Shown here: piece by piece, positions 1 to 8,386 of the stretch | Layout of the letters: each line of letters opens with the position of its first letter | Position numbering within the stretch: position 1 is the stretch's first letter | Assembly: GCA_019038745.1 (NCBI GenBank) | Contig: JAHOYV010000040.1 | Span: 1 to 61,414 of the forward strand | Direction: 5' to 3' | Length of the DNA: 61,414 nucleotides | DNA from: Gemmatimonadales bacterium | GTDB lineage: Bacteria > Krumholzibacteriota > Krumholzibacteriia > LZORAL124-64-63 | Notes under the pieces: generated by a model | What the model saw: only the letters and a program-made list of their open reading frames with translations | What the model was told of the DNA's origin: nothing | The model's database searches: none | Program-made: the position numbers and the translations under genes

Positions 1-558
1 TTGTTGAGATTGAAAGAGCTGGCCGAGCAATCCATGACCGGTACCCTTTCGGATGCCGATCGGGGATTCCTGCAATCAGAATACCTTTCATTGGTTGCTG
101 AAATCGATCGGGTCGCTGCCGGGACGGAATTCAACGGGGTAGCCCTATTGGATGGCTCTTTGGCTGTAGACATCCAGGTGGGAATTGACACCACGGCCAA
201 TTCGCAGGTCAACGTATTATTGGCCACCAACATGAACGCTGCAACCCTTACCGTTGCTACTGGTATCGACACCGCAGCCAATGCTGCGCTTTCAATGGGC
301 GAAATCGATGCTGCCATTACGAGTGTTACCGAAGCTCGTTCGGATTTCGGTGCTATCCAGAACCGTCTGGAGAGTTCCATCCGCAACATCAACATGACGT
401 CGGAAAACCTCAGCGCTGCCAACAGTCGAATCCGTGACGTGGATGTGGCGTTCGAGACTTCCAAAATGACTTCCTTCCAGATCCTGCAACAAGCGGGCGT
501 AGCCATGTTAGCTCAGGCAAACATGACCACTGGTTTGGCAATGTCACTGCTGCAGTAG
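1..558 (+). CDS. fliC: Flagellin, 5' end outside the window
   Basis: C-terminal 185 residues of a flagellin, the filament subunit exported through the flagellar type III apparatus. The reading frame is open at base 1, so the N-terminal D0/D1 helices lie upstream. What remains is the end of D1, a short central region and the C-terminal D0 helix ending in QANMTTGLAMSLLQ. The first 425 bases are identical to bases 1144-1568 of the next flagellin gene; after that the two diverge, including at silent sites. This looks like recent gene conversion or duplication, or possibly an assembly effect at the window edge. A hairpin terminator follows. Confidence 0.93.
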   Translation: MLRLKELAEQSMTGTLSDADRGFLQSEYLSLVAEIDRVAAGTEFNGVALLDGSLAVDIQVGIDTTANSQVNVLLATNMNAATLTVATGIDTAANAALSMGEIDAAITSVTEARSDFGAIQNRLESSIRNINMTSENLSAANSRIRDVDVAFETSKMTSFQILQQAGVAMLAQANMTTGLAMSLLQ

Positions 559-586
559 GCAAAACAGAGGATCAACAGTCCTTTGG

Positions 587-620
587 AAAATCGACCGTTA
601 CTTGGGTAGCGGTCGATTTT
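587..620 (+). terminator. Rho-independent terminator after first flagellin
   Basis: Perfect 11-bp stem, AAAATCGACCG pairing with CGGTCGATTTT, with a 12-nt loop, starting 28 nt after the flagellin stop codon. The A-rich and T-rich stem ends could work in either direction. Confidence 0.8.
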
Positions 621-720
621 ATCTTTCCCCTTGAAAACCTTCGTTTTATATAAAATTTGTTTGTTAGTGATTTTTTCTAACGGATACAGCAAAAACAAAT
701 ACTTTTCCGTATTTTTTTAC

Positions 721-747
721 TAAAGTTCTTATTTTTTTTGCCGAATA
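721..747 (+). promoter_or_regulatory. Sigma-28 (FliA) promoter of flagellin
   Basis: TAAAGTTC (721-728), an 11-nt spacer and GCCGAATA (740-747) closely match the FliA consensus TAAAGTTT-N11-GCCGATAA. It lies about 130 nt upstream of the flagellin start, which implies a leader of roughly 125 nt. Flagellin is the classical FliA target. Confidence 0.8.
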
Positions 748-752
748 AACCC

Positions 753-766
753 TTGCAGTACTGCAA
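753..766. repeat. 14-bp perfect palindrome at predicted transcription start
   Basis: TTGCAGTACTGCAA is a perfect palindrome beginning 5 nt after the sigma-28 -10 element, so it should span or abut the transcription start. It could be an operator or an RNA 5'-end structure; no factor can be assigned from sequence. Confidence 0.4.
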
Positions 767-786
767 AGGCTCAATTTTGGGCCACG

Positions 787-873
787 AAAGGAGCGAAGAA
801 GAAAATTCCCTCTGGGAATTATGCAAGGAAACCGGCTGAAGGCAAGGAAGTCATCTCAGCCAATTCAAGGAGG
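787..873 (+). promoter_or_regulatory. Flagellin leader with repeated CsrA-type GGA motifs
   Basis: The untranslated leader contains CAAGGA three times (824-829, 843-848, 866-871), plus a further AAAGGA at 787-792. The last copy is embedded in the Shine-Dalgarno AAGGAGG (867-873), six nt before the ATG. The middle copy sits in the loop of a GGCTGA/TCAGCC hairpin (834-839 with 856-861). A second small hairpin, AATTCCC/GGGAATT, is at 804-820. GGA in loops and over the RBS is the arrangement CsrA binds, and csrA and fliW are encoded 3.7-4.5 kb away. Binding itself is inferred. Confidence 0.55.
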
Positions 874-879
874 AAAGTT

Positions 880-1701
880 ATGGGAATCCGTATCAACACA
901 AACGTTGCCTCGCTGAACACTCAGCGGCATCTGGCAAATTCTACCATCCAATTCGGCAAATCCATGGAAAAGCTCAGCTCCGGTATGCGAATCAATCGCG
1001 CCGGTGATGACGCTGCCGGTTTGGCAATCAGCGAAGGCTTAAAGGCCGACATCCGTGCCCTGGACCAAGCTTCCCGCAACGCTGCGGACGGCATCTCACT
1101 GGTGCAGACCGGTGAAGGCGCCCTGGACGAAGTCTCCAACATCTTGTTGAGATTGAAAGAGCTGGCCGAGCAATCCATGACCGGTACCCTTTCGGATGCC
1201 GATCGGGGATTCCTGCAATCAGAATACCTTTCATTGGTTGCTGAAATCGATCGGGTCGCTGCCGGGACGGAATTCAACGGGGTAGCCCTATTGGATGGCT
1301 CTTTGGCTGTAGACATCCAGGTGGGAATTGACACCACGGCCAATTCGCAGGTCAACGTATTATTGGCCACCAACATGAACGCTGCAACCCTTACCGTTGC
1401 TACTGGTATCGACACCGCAGCCAATGCTGCGCTTTCAATGGGCGAAATCGATGCTGCCATTACGAGTGTTACCGAAGCTCGTTCGGATTTCGGTGCTATC
1501 CAGAACCGTCTGGAGAGTTCCATCCGCAACATCAACATGACGTCGGAAAACCTCAGCGCTGCCAACAGCCGGATCCGTGATGTGGACATCGCGACGGAAA
1601 CTTCGCGCATGACCAGTTACCAGATTCTGCAACAGGCGGGCGTTGCGATGCTGGCGCAAGCTAACATGACCAGTGGTTTGGCCATGGCCCTTCTGGGTTA
1701 G
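880..1701 (+). CDS. fliC: Flagellin, complete
   Basis: Filament protein of 273 aa with the conserved N-terminal D0/D1 region (residues 1-140, including SSGMRINRAGDDAAGLAISE) and C-terminal D1/D0 (about 185-273, ending GLAMALLG). Only a short central part lies between them, so outer D2/D3 domains are essentially absent. The start has an AAGGAGG site six nt upstream, a sigma-28 promoter at 721-747 and a leader with likely CsrA sites. Bases 1144-1568 are identical to the preceding flagellin. It belongs with flaG, fliD and fliS downstream and needs FliS and FliW as cytoplasmic partners. Confidence 0.97.
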   Translation: MGIRINTNVASLNTQRHLANSTIQFGKSMEKLSSGMRINRAGDDAAGLAISEGLKADIRALDQASRNAADGISLVQTGEGALDEVSNILLRLKELAEQSMTGTLSDADRGFLQSEYLSLVAEIDRVAAGTEFNGVALLDGSLAVDIQVGIDTTANSQVNVLLATNMNAATLTVATGIDTAANAALSMGEIDAAITSVTEARSDFGAIQNRLESSIRNINMTSENLSAANSRIRDVDIATETSRMTSYQILQQAGVAMLAQANMTSGLAMALLG

Positions 1702-1714
1702 TAATTGACCAGTT

Positions 1715-1738
1715 CGGGACCCCGGAAACGGGGTCCCG
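1715..1738 (+). terminator. Stable hairpin after flagellin
   Basis: CGGGACCCCG and CGGGGTCCCG form a perfect 10-bp stem closed by a GAAA tetraloop, 14 nt after the flagellin stop. No T-run follows. It may stabilise the abundant flagellin mRNA 3' end and let only part of transcription continue into flaG. Confidence 0.6.
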
Positions 1739-1759
1739 CAACCACAATGGAGATGTAGC

Positions 1760-2149
1760 ATGGCCACCATCAGCAAAATAGCGGGGAGTCAACCCCAGCT
1801 GACTGGTCAGGTCGGCGAAACGACCCGGCCCCAGCCGGAGAAAACAAGACCCAGCAGGGAAACGGATATAAAACCCTCCCAGAACAAAGTTCTGGAGGAA
1901 TTTAAGGATGATTCTCTGGACCAGCACAAGATACAGGATCTTATGGATAGGTTACAGAGAACCATGAACGAACACTCGGCAGAGCCCCACGAAGTGGGTT
2001 TTCGCCAGGATCCCGTAAGCAAAAATGTGATAATCGAGATCCGCAACCCCGAAGGAGAACTGCTGAAGCAATTTCCCCCCGAAAAAGTCCTAAACCTGCA
2101 CCAGAAACTGGACGAACTATCAGGTATCGTCATCGATCGGATGACCTGA
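1760..2149 (+). CDS. flaG: FlaG-family flagellar protein
   Basis: This 129-aa protein has the FlaG layout: a variable, charged N-terminal half and a conserved C-terminal module (about 70-129). That module contains VSKNVIIEIRNPEGELLKQFPPEK and a terminal helix; the family signature is a V-I-I-(R/K)-x-x-D/N...I-R-x-(I/F)-P pattern. FlaG proteins influence filament length or FliD capping. GGAG lies just before the start. It sits between flagellin and fliD, the usual position for this family. Confidence 0.85.
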   Translation: MATISKIAGSQPQLTGQVGETTRPQPEKTRPSRETDIKPSQNKVLEEFKDDSLDQHKIQDLMDRLQRTMNEHSAEPHEVGFRQDPVSKNVIIEIRNPEGELLKQFPPEKVLNLHQKLDELSGIVIDRMT

Positions 2150-2205
2150 AGGAACGCGCCGGTGTCGAAGGATCGACAATCTGATGGAACCGGGGAGTAG
2201 TTATA

Positions 2206-3528
2206 ATGAGTACTGTATCATTTTCAGGCCTCGCCACTGGCCTGGACACTGGTAGTATTGTAGCCCAACTCGTGGAACTGAAACGGGCCCCGATATATCG
2301 CCTTGAAGCCAATATGCTTGGATTCCAAAACCAGATGAAGGCTTTGGATACCCTCAAAAGCAAGCTGGTCGCCCTCCAGGAAGCCGCCCAAAACCTGGAC
2401 ACAGCCAATGAATTCAACGCCCTTACCGCTTCAAGCAATGACGAGGATTTCCTAACGGTAACCGCCGGCAGCGACGCCGCGCCCGGTAACTACACTATTG
2501 AAATCCAGTCCCTGGCCACCGCCCAAAAAGACGTTTCCCAAGGGTACGACAGCCTGAATGATTCCGTCGGCTCCGGCATCATGTCCTTTACGGTGGACGA
2601 AGAAACGATCGACTTGAACCTGGAGGGCTTCAACAGCCTGGAGAGTCTCAAGAACGAGATCAACAACAACGTGGCCGGGGTAAGCGCCTCTATCGTTTTC
2701 GACGGCTCTGACACCGGTGGCTACCACCTGGTTCTTTCCAGCTCTCAGGCCGGCAGCGATGGAGCCTTCTCGGTCGATGTCAGCGGTCTTTCCGGCGGTA
2801 TCACTCCAATTTTGGAGAGTAAGGACCCCGCCGCCGACGCGGTCCTGCTGGTTGACGGAATCACAGTCAGCGCCTCCAATTCATCCGATGAAATCATCAG
2901 TGGTTTGACCCTGGACCTGCACGACGCCGAGATTGGCAAGGAAATCCAGGTAAAAGTTGAAGTGGATTCCGCAGGGATAGCAGAAAACGTCGGAACCTTC
3001 GTCAATGCCTACAACGACCTCTTTTCTTTCATTGAGGCCGCAAAGAAACCGGATGGGGACTTATACAACAATCCGTCCCTGCGTTCGGTCGCAAACAGTA
3101 TGGAAAACATTTTCACCAGCAGTCTCGAAGGCGGGCTCGGATCAATCAGTCTGTTTTCCCAGGTTGGCATTACCCGTGGAGAAGGTCGTTTACTGACCTT
3201 TGACGAGGGTGATTTCCTGGAGGCGTTAAAGGATGATTTTGGCGGAGTACGGGACTTTTTCATAGAACGTGACGGGAATCTGGGTAAGACCTACCTCATC
3301 GACCAGGCCGTCGAGAATATGACCGACAGCCTGTCGGGAATATTCAAAATCTCCAAAGACGCCCTGAACTCCAAGATCGGGTATGCCGAGCAGGGAATCG
3401 AACGCTACGAAAGAAGTGTGGAATCCTACCAACTGACGCTGACCAGGAAGTTCACAGCCATGGAATTGATGGTGTCACAACTCAATGCCCAAGGTAACTA
3501 TCTGTCCAGCATCATGATGCCACAATAG
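2206..3528 (+). CDS. fliD: Flagellar filament cap protein FliD
   Basis: This 440-aa protein forms the cap at the filament tip under which flagellin folds. The N-terminal FliD domain (about 5-105) begins with the family hallmark FSGLATGLDTGSIVAQLVEL. The C-terminal FliD domain (about 215-425) ends in coiled-coil segments and LNAQGNYLSSIM. A flagellin-IN-like stretch lies around residues 125-165. The length is normal for the family. The start has a GGGGAG site. It lies 56 nt after flaG and 24 nt before fliS, so they are probably co-transcribed. Confidence 0.95.
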   Translation: MSTVSFSGLATGLDTGSIVAQLVELKRAPIYRLEANMLGFQNQMKALDTLKSKLVALQEAAQNLDTANEFNALTASSNDEDFLTVTAGSDAAPGNYTIEIQSLATAQKDVSQGYDSLNDSVGSGIMSFTVDEETIDLNLEGFNSLESLKNEINNNVAGVSASIVFDGSDTGGYHLVLSSSQAGSDGAFSVDVSGLSGGITPILESKDPAADAVLLVDGITVSASNSSDEIISGLTLDLHDAEIGKEIQVKVEVDSAGIAENVGTFVNAYNDLFSFIEAAKKPDGDLYNNPSLRSVANSMENIFTSSLEGGLGSISLFSQVGITRGEGRLLTFDEGDFLEALKDDFGGVRDFFIERDGNLGKTYLIDQAVENMTDSLSGIFKISKDALNSKIGYAEQGIERYERSVESYQLTLTRKFTAMELMVSQLNAQGNYLSSIMMPQ

Positions 3529-3552
3529 GTAACTGGGGAGGCCAGGATCTCA

Positions 3553-4092
3553 ATGTACTCGAATATCGGTATACAGCGCTACAAGGAAGCGGATATCCAC
3601 TCCATGACGAAGGAGAAAATGATTCTCCTTCTCTATGAAAAGGTTGAATCAGACCTCAATGCAGCAGTAACCGCTCTTGCCCAAAATGACATTGTGGAGA
3701 TGACCCGGATGGTAAACCATTCCCAAAGGATCATCTGTGAGTTGCGCGGAGCCTTGGACCACAATATTGGTGGAGACATAAGTCAAAATCTGGAAATACT
3801 TTACGACTATATGTTCCAGGAACATCTGCAGGTAATCATCAGCCGGGACACGATCCATCTGGAGCACTGTCTCCGGGTTCTACAGCCACTTTTGGATTCC
3901 TGGCGAAAAATTCCGGCCGGAACCGGTGAACAGGCAGCCAGAGATAATTCCCGCGGCCTTCTTAATGGACAGGAAAGTGGCCCGGAAACTGCTCCGGAAG
4001 ACCAGGAGAACCTGGAAGATGATAAGGCCGTGCCCGACAGAACAATGGGAATGGCGTTGGAACCACAGGGAAAAATCTCCTTATCGGGTTAA
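3553..4092 (+). CDS. fliS: Flagellin export chaperone FliS
   Basis: Residues 1-125 match FliS: YKEADIHSMTKEKMILLLYEK is the typical start, followed by a four-helix core. FliS binds the flagellin C-terminus in the cytoplasm and prevents premature polymerisation; with FliW it sets free flagellin levels. The usual length is about 125-140 aa; this one is 179 aa, with an extra acidic, proline- and glycine-containing tail (about 125-179) of unknown role. It follows fliD closely. Confidence 0.92.
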   Translation: MYSNIGIQRYKEADIHSMTKEKMILLLYEKVESDLNAAVTALAQNDIVEMTRMVNHSQRIICELRGALDHNIGGDISQNLEILYDYMFQEHLQVIISRDTIHLEHCLRVLQPLLDSWRKIPAGTGEQAARDNSRGLLNGQESGPETAPEDQENLEDDKAVPDRTMGMALEPQGKISLSG

Positions 4093-4163
4093 TCCCAGCA
4101 TAATTCTGCTCGCTGAGCTCACATTGCTTCAAGGTGAAATGCTGTCTCCATCGAAGGCGCCTA

Positions 4164-4511
4164 ATGACACTGGCTAATTCAATATCTCAAGTCCTGGAGT
4201 ACACCATTCGTTTACAGGCCGCCCTGGTGGTGCAGGACGAAGCCCTCCAAGTTGAATTGCTGGAATTGCGGGGCCAGGCCATGGCCCGATTCGAGGGAAT
4301 CCATAAAAGCGCGGAACCAGACGAGAAAGCAGAGTGCAGACCTCTACTTGAGAAGCTACTTGAGGCGGATCAAACTCTCCAAACAGCGTGCAATGGCGAC
4401 CTGAGCCAACTAACTTCCGAATTTCGTAAAAAAGCAAACTCCGGCCCCTCTTCACAAATCCCAGGCTACAATACTACGCCGCAAAATGCGTGTTTAAACC
4501 GTAAGGCTTGA
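4164..4511 (+). CDS. FliT-like flagellar chaperone (tentative)
   Basis: A 115-aa, largely helical protein that follows fliS, the position usually held by FliT, which chaperones FliD. It shows heptad-like helices (LANSISQVLEYTIRLQAAL and a second around EKLLEADQTLQ), as expected for FliT helical hairpins, but I see no sequence motif that proves the family. An upstream in-frame ATG at 4134 would add ten basic residues; the internal ATG at 4164 gives a cleaner N-terminus. It ends 32 nt before the converging csrA stop. Confidence 0.6.
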   Translation: MTLANSISQVLEYTIRLQAALVVQDEALQVELLELRGQAMARFEGIHKSAEPDEKAECRPLLEKLLEADQTLQTACNGDLSQLTSEFRKKANSGPSSQIPGYNTTPQNACLNRKA

Positions 4512-4543
4512 CAAAGAGGAAGTGGTTTCGGCCTGAGACGGCC

Positions 4544-4789
4544 TCATTCCGAGGAATTATCCGAATCCTTTAACTTCTTGCGAATACCATCCAGATTCAC
4601 CGCTTCGGAAGCGGCTGCTCCCAGGGTAGTACTCTTGATTTCCTCGTAAATTTCATGTCGGTGTACGGGAATGGAGCGCGGGGCGTCGATCCCTACCTGG
4701 ACCTGATCGCCTCGTATATCTACAATCATGATGGTGATCTCATCCCCAATCATGATCTTTTCATTCCGTTTGCGGCTGAGTATGAGCAC
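4544..4789 (-). CDS. csrA: Carbon storage regulator CsrA
   Basis: An 81-aa RNA-binding regulator. The conserved N-terminus [20 protein letters not shown], the core [11 protein letters not shown] and the RNA-contacting [10 protein letters not shown] are all present. CsrA dimers bind GGA motifs in mRNA leaders, typically blocking translation. Here it is the last gene of the flagellar operon, directly behind fliW, whose product sequesters CsrA. The flagellin leader at 787-873 is the obvious target. GGGAGG precedes the start. Confidence 0.97.
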   Translation of the reverse strand: MLILSRKRNEKIMIGDEITIMIVDIRGDQVQVGIDAPRSIPVHRHEIYEEIKSTTLGAAASEAVNLDGIRKKLKDSDNSSE

Positions 4790-4839
4790 GGGACCTCCCT
4801 GTCCGGCAACGCGCAGGCAACTTTCGGGTCACAGCTTGA

Positions 4840-5388
4840 TCAAGAGACTTCCACGGTTTGCGTAGCCTCGGCTTCCACCAAGCTTGGATCTTCCGATGAA
4901 GAAGCAAGGCCTTCGGAATCTGTATTGTCCGCTGAGTCGGACTTGACGGCAAGCCCAAATTTCAAATAATTGATTTCCTGCCGTAGGCTGTATTTCCCGT
5001 CTTCCTGGGTGAACTGGACTCCGCGCCGGGTCTCCGTGTCGATCACCAAAGGCGCCAAGAGGTTTCCAGTGACCATTGTGCCGCCTGGATGCACCGTGGT
5101 GATGATCAGGATGGCAATATCCTCATCCTTTTGGTTCCTCATCCGGATTCGAGCGGATTGAGGGAGCTTGACTTCAAATTCGTCCAGGTAAAGGTAGGGT
5201 TGCGTGAGGGGAAACCCGAAATCGCTGCGATCCAGGGATTGAAACCACTTCAAGGGCGTATCATCCCCCATCTCCATGATCAACCAGTTCTGCAGGGAGG
5301 GCATTCCTACCAACCCGTCTGGCAGATGGATAACATCGCCGTCCTGGTACTGGAGTTCCCCGAATTGATCAGTCCTGAACTTCGGCAT
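4840..5388 (-). CDS. fliW: Flagellar assembly factor FliW (CsrA antagonist)
   Basis: FliW binds either flagellin or CsrA; when flagellin is exported, freed FliW sequesters CsrA and flagellin translation resumes. The sequence has the typical FliW start (FGELQYQDGDVIHLPDGLVGMP), then FQSLDRSDFGFPLTQP and the core around LLAPLVIDTETRRGVQ. The usual length is near 150 aa; this has 182 aa owing to a Ser/Glu-rich C-terminal tail (about 148-182). It sits between flgL and csrA, the classical fliW-csrA order. Confidence 0.95.
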   Translation of the reverse strand: MPKFRTDQFGELQYQDGDVIHLPDGLVGMPSLQNWLIMEMGDDTPLKWFQSLDRSDFGFPLTQPYLYLDEFEVKLPQSARIRMRNQKDEDIAILIITTVHPGGTMVTGNLLAPLVIDTETRRGVQFTQEDGKYSLRQEINYLKFGLAVKSDSADNTDSEGLASSSEDPSLVEAEATQTVEVS

Positions 5389-5443
5389 CGTAGGCTCCTT
5401 GTTGGTCGAGGTCGTTCCCGGCTCCTAATCCGGCAGCCTCTGG

Positions 5444-6985
5444 TTAGCGCAGGTATTGCATCAAGTTGGCTTCGTACAACCTGCTGGTTACGAGCAGGCT
5501 CGCTTGATAGCTGGTCTCTGCGCGGCTAAGCTCGGCCGCCACGGCGGCCACATCGGCGTCGTATTCCAGGGCAAGATTCCCCTGAAGTCTCTCATCCCGT
5601 TGTCTCAAAAGTCTATCGGCCCAATCCAGGTTCGTCTGGCGGCCACCGTTGCGCATCATCAACTGGTATATTGTGTCCTCGATGGAGCTCAACTCATGGC
5701 TGGCTCCGCGGATGGCTTCCTTGTCTTCACTCATTAGGGCCGTTTTCAGGTCCTCCAACATTCCAAAGAGTCGAACAGGAGACCCAGCCCCGGCCAAGCC
5801 CAGAACCGTCGCCGTATTCGTGGCGTCCGCATTTTCAATCAGGAATGACTCCGGGCTGCCGCTGATCAAGGCAATGGATGAATCCCTGATCTGGAGTTCC
5901 ATCCCAGGTACGGTTGCGTTGAAGGTAGTGACCAAATCGCCCATGGTGGTGGCAGCACTCAAATCCACACTGTAGGTAGTTCCCTGGTAGGTCACATCCA
6001 TCAGGCCCAAAGGCAGGCTGGAAGCCAGATTTTCGATATCAGCCAGGTTTGTGGTCTCATCGGCTGCTGTCCTGATATCTCCTCCGGTATAGATTCCTCC
6101 TTCGCTGAAACTATAAAAGCCCAAACTTGAGGCCGTTGATCCCTCTCCAACTTCGCTTACCGTAAGGGGGCCGGTTCCGGTCAACTCAAGACCCGATCCA
6201 TCGGCCCGCAGGCCGGCGGTAATCGTGCCACCGGTAGCGGTGTTGATATTGGTAATCACGTCCCCAATGGTCAGTGACCCGGCGAGATCCACCACGTAAT
6301 TATTTCCCAGTCCGTCGTCCAGGGAAATCGATCCGCTCTCCCATCCGCTACCGGCATTGATGTCTGTTAATGGGGTTAGCAGTTCCAAACGTGGGGCGAG
6401 GCTTACCGCTCCGGTCAGAATTGCGCTCTGGCTACCCATGAAGATGTTCCCGGGAATATTCACCGGCATTGTGGAATTGGGTCCGGTGCGGCTTTGGATT
6501 TCCTTGTCGTCCCCCTGATACAGAACAGTGCTGCCGCTACGTTCGAAGGCCGGCGTATGGATTCGCTGGCCGGAAAAGAGGTAGTTTCCCTCAACAGTAG
6601 TGTTCAGGACATCCAGTAGCTGGTTCATCAGGTTATCAACTTCAATTACGGAAGTTTTCATGCTCTGGTCGGTGGCGATGGCCGAAGATTCACGCAGGGA
6701 GATGACCCGCACGTCCGCCAGAATGCTGCTGATGCCTTGCAGGGCTATGTCCGTGCCGTCGACGATGATCCTGCTTCGTTCTACGTTCTTGATGTACGCT
6801 TGGTTATTGGTGATGAGGTCGTTGTACCGCTGGATGGACCCAACGGCGCGGGGATCATCGGCAAAGGAATTCACTCGCCTCATGCTCCCGGCCATCTGCT
6901 GATACTTTAGAAGACGGCCCAAGCTCTGGTTGAGGTCACGGACCAAAATCGAGGACAAATAACTGTCGGTTACTCGCATCGTCAT
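5444..6985 (-). CDS. flgL: Hook-filament junction protein FlgL, enlarged
   Basis: FlgL joins the hook (through FlgK) to the filament. N-terminal helices (about 1-140, beginning MRVTDSYLSSILVRDLNQSL) and C-terminal helices (about 405-513, ending RLYEANLMQYLR) match the flagellin-like FlgL fold. At 513 aa it is longer than the common 300-400 aa because of a central insert of about 200 residues. That insert holds two flagellin-IN-like beta repeats, one near IGDVITNINTATGGTITAGL and one near MGDLVTTFNATVPGMELQI. It starts 17 nt after the flgK stop. Confidence 0.93.
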   Translation of the reverse strand: MTMRVTDSYLSSILVRDLNQSLGRLLKYQQMAGSMRRVNSFADDPRAVGSIQRYNDLITNNQAYIKNVERSRIIVDGTDIALQGISSILADVRVISLRESSAIATDQSMKTSVIEVDNLMNQLLDVLNTTVEGNYLFSGQRIHTPAFERSGSTVLYQGDDKEIQSRTGPNSTMPVNIPGNIFMGSQSAILTGAVSLAPRLELLTPLTDINAGSGWESGSISLDDGLGNNYVVDLAGSLTIGDVITNINTATGGTITAGLRADGSGLELTGTGPLTVSEVGEGSTASSLGFYSFSEGGIYTGGDIRTAADETTNLADIENLASSLPLGLMDVTYQGTTYSVDLSAATTMGDLVTTFNATVPGMELQIRDSSIALISGSPESFLIENADATNTATVLGLAGAGSPVRLFGMLEDLKTALMSEDKEAIRGASHELSSIEDTIYQLMMRNGGRQTNLDWADRLLRQRDERLQGNLALEYDADVAAVAAELSRAETSYQASLLVTSRLYEANLMQYLR

Positions 6986-7002
6986 TATTCTTCAGCCTCT
7001 TT

Positions 7003-8373
7003 CTATATCATCTGCAACAGGGTGTTGTACATTTCCTGTACGGTGGAAATCACTTTGGCTGCAGCATTGTAACTGTTTTGATAGCGCACCATCTGTGAAG
7101 CTTCTTCGTCCAGGCTGACTCCTGATACGCTGGCAATCTTGGTTTGGAGCGACGCAACAACATTTTGTTGATTCTCAACCGCGAATTCAAAGCTGTTGCG
7201 CTTGCTGGCCACGCTGATCAACATTTCCCGGTAGACGTCCCCTACGCTCTGATCGGACGGTCCACCCAGGCCCACGTTGGCCAGATCGGCTATGGCCATG
7301 GCGATGTCCACGTCACCCGGCGCATCGGTACGGCCGGTGACAATCAGGGTGTGGTTGTCGGCGATGGCCGGATTGATCCCAATCGTATGCATGCTATCGC
7401 CGGTAAAGAAACCCATGCCACTGCTGGAGGATGTCCGACCTTGGACGTGAAGAGCATTCACTTCGGTGATAAGCTTGGCCGCCACATTGTCCAATTGCTC
7501 CCTTGCCTTCTTGATATGCACATCCCGGCTGGTCAACAAACCTTCCAGTTTTCCTCTGGATAACCTGACTTCCTGAAAAGTGTCCTGGGTCAGGATAACC
7601 ATCTCGACCCCATCGTCCGAAGCCTGGTAGGAGCTCTGGAAGAGGGTTACGCTTTCACGAGCAACCATGGTTCGCCCGGCCAGAATTATGTCCTTGGTGC
7701 CGTCACCGCGTTCCAGTACGGATACCTCGGCAATTTCCGATACCATGGTAATCAAGAGGTCGCGCTGGTCGCGCAAATCATTGGCCGGCTGCCCATTGGT
7801 CTCGGCTTTCATGATCTGGCTATTCATGTCGGCCACTGCCGTCAGCAACCGGTTCAAGTTGGTGATCTCCGCCTGAATGGACGTTTCGATATTGGCTTCC
7901 AGGTCCAAAAGTGAATCATTGATCGCGTGGAAACCGGAAACCAGGGTTTGAGCCTTTTCGAATACATTGTCCTTTAAACCGTCGGTTATCGGGGGATTTG
8001 CCAATTCGCCCCAAGCTTTGAAGTAATCGTTCAGGGCCGTTCCCAGATAATCGTTGTCCACTGAACCCAGGATCGATTCCACCTCGTAAAGAGCCGTGTC
8101 CACTTCGGTATAGGAAGCCAGACGAGAGGATTGGCTACGCAGGTTATTCAGCAGAAATTCATCCTGAATTCGGCGAACACCCAAAATGTCGACTCCCCTA
8201 CCAATAGCCCCGAACGGCAGGACATCAGGTCGTCGCGACGAAAATTTCACCATTTGCCGGCTGTAGCCGGGCGTATTTGCGTTGGCGATGTTGTGACCCG
8301 TAGTCGCCAGTCCGGCCTGGGCCGCGAATAGCCCCGACAAACTGGTGTCCATGATTGAATTCAAACCGGGCAT
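7003..8373 (-). CDS. flgK: Hook-associated protein FlgK
   Basis: First hook-filament junction protein, 456 aa. The N-terminal rod/hook motif GLFAAQAGLATTGHNIANAN (near residues 15-35) precedes the YSRQ segment. The C-terminal SLDEEASQMVRYQNSYNAAA motif with terminal helix closes the protein. The start at 8373 is chosen because AAAGGA lies seven nt upstream and it avoids running into flgN; the longer frame to 8442 would add 23 untypical residues. Length is ordinary for FlgK. Confidence 0.95.
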   Translation of the reverse strand: MPGLNSIMDTSLSGLFAAQAGLATTGHNIANANTPGYSRQMVKFSSRRPDVLPFGAIGRGVDILGVRRIQDEFLLNNLRSQSSRLASYTEVDTALYEVESILGSVDNDYLGTALNDYFKAWGELANPPITDGLKDNVFEKAQTLVSGFHAINDSLLDLEANIETSIQAEITNLNRLLTAVADMNSQIMKAETNGQPANDLRDQRDLLITMVSEIAEVSVLERGDGTKDIILAGRTMVARESVTLFQSSYQASDDGVEMVILTQDTFQEVRLSRGKLEGLLTSRDVHIKKAREQLDNVAAKLITEVNALHVQGRTSSSSGMGFFTGDSMHTIGINPAIADNHTLIVTGRTDAPGDVDIAMAIADLANVGLGGPSDQSVGDVYREMLISVASKRNSFEFAVENQQNVVASLQTKIASVSGVSLDEEASQMVRYQNSYNAAAKVISTVQEMYNTLLQMI

Positions 8374-8386
8374 GCTGGGTCCTTTC

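Noticed and set aside
4544..4570. GGCC...GGCC pairing between fliT-like and csrA stops as a bidirectional terminator
   Set aside because: The stem is only four bases and no T-run follows on either strand.
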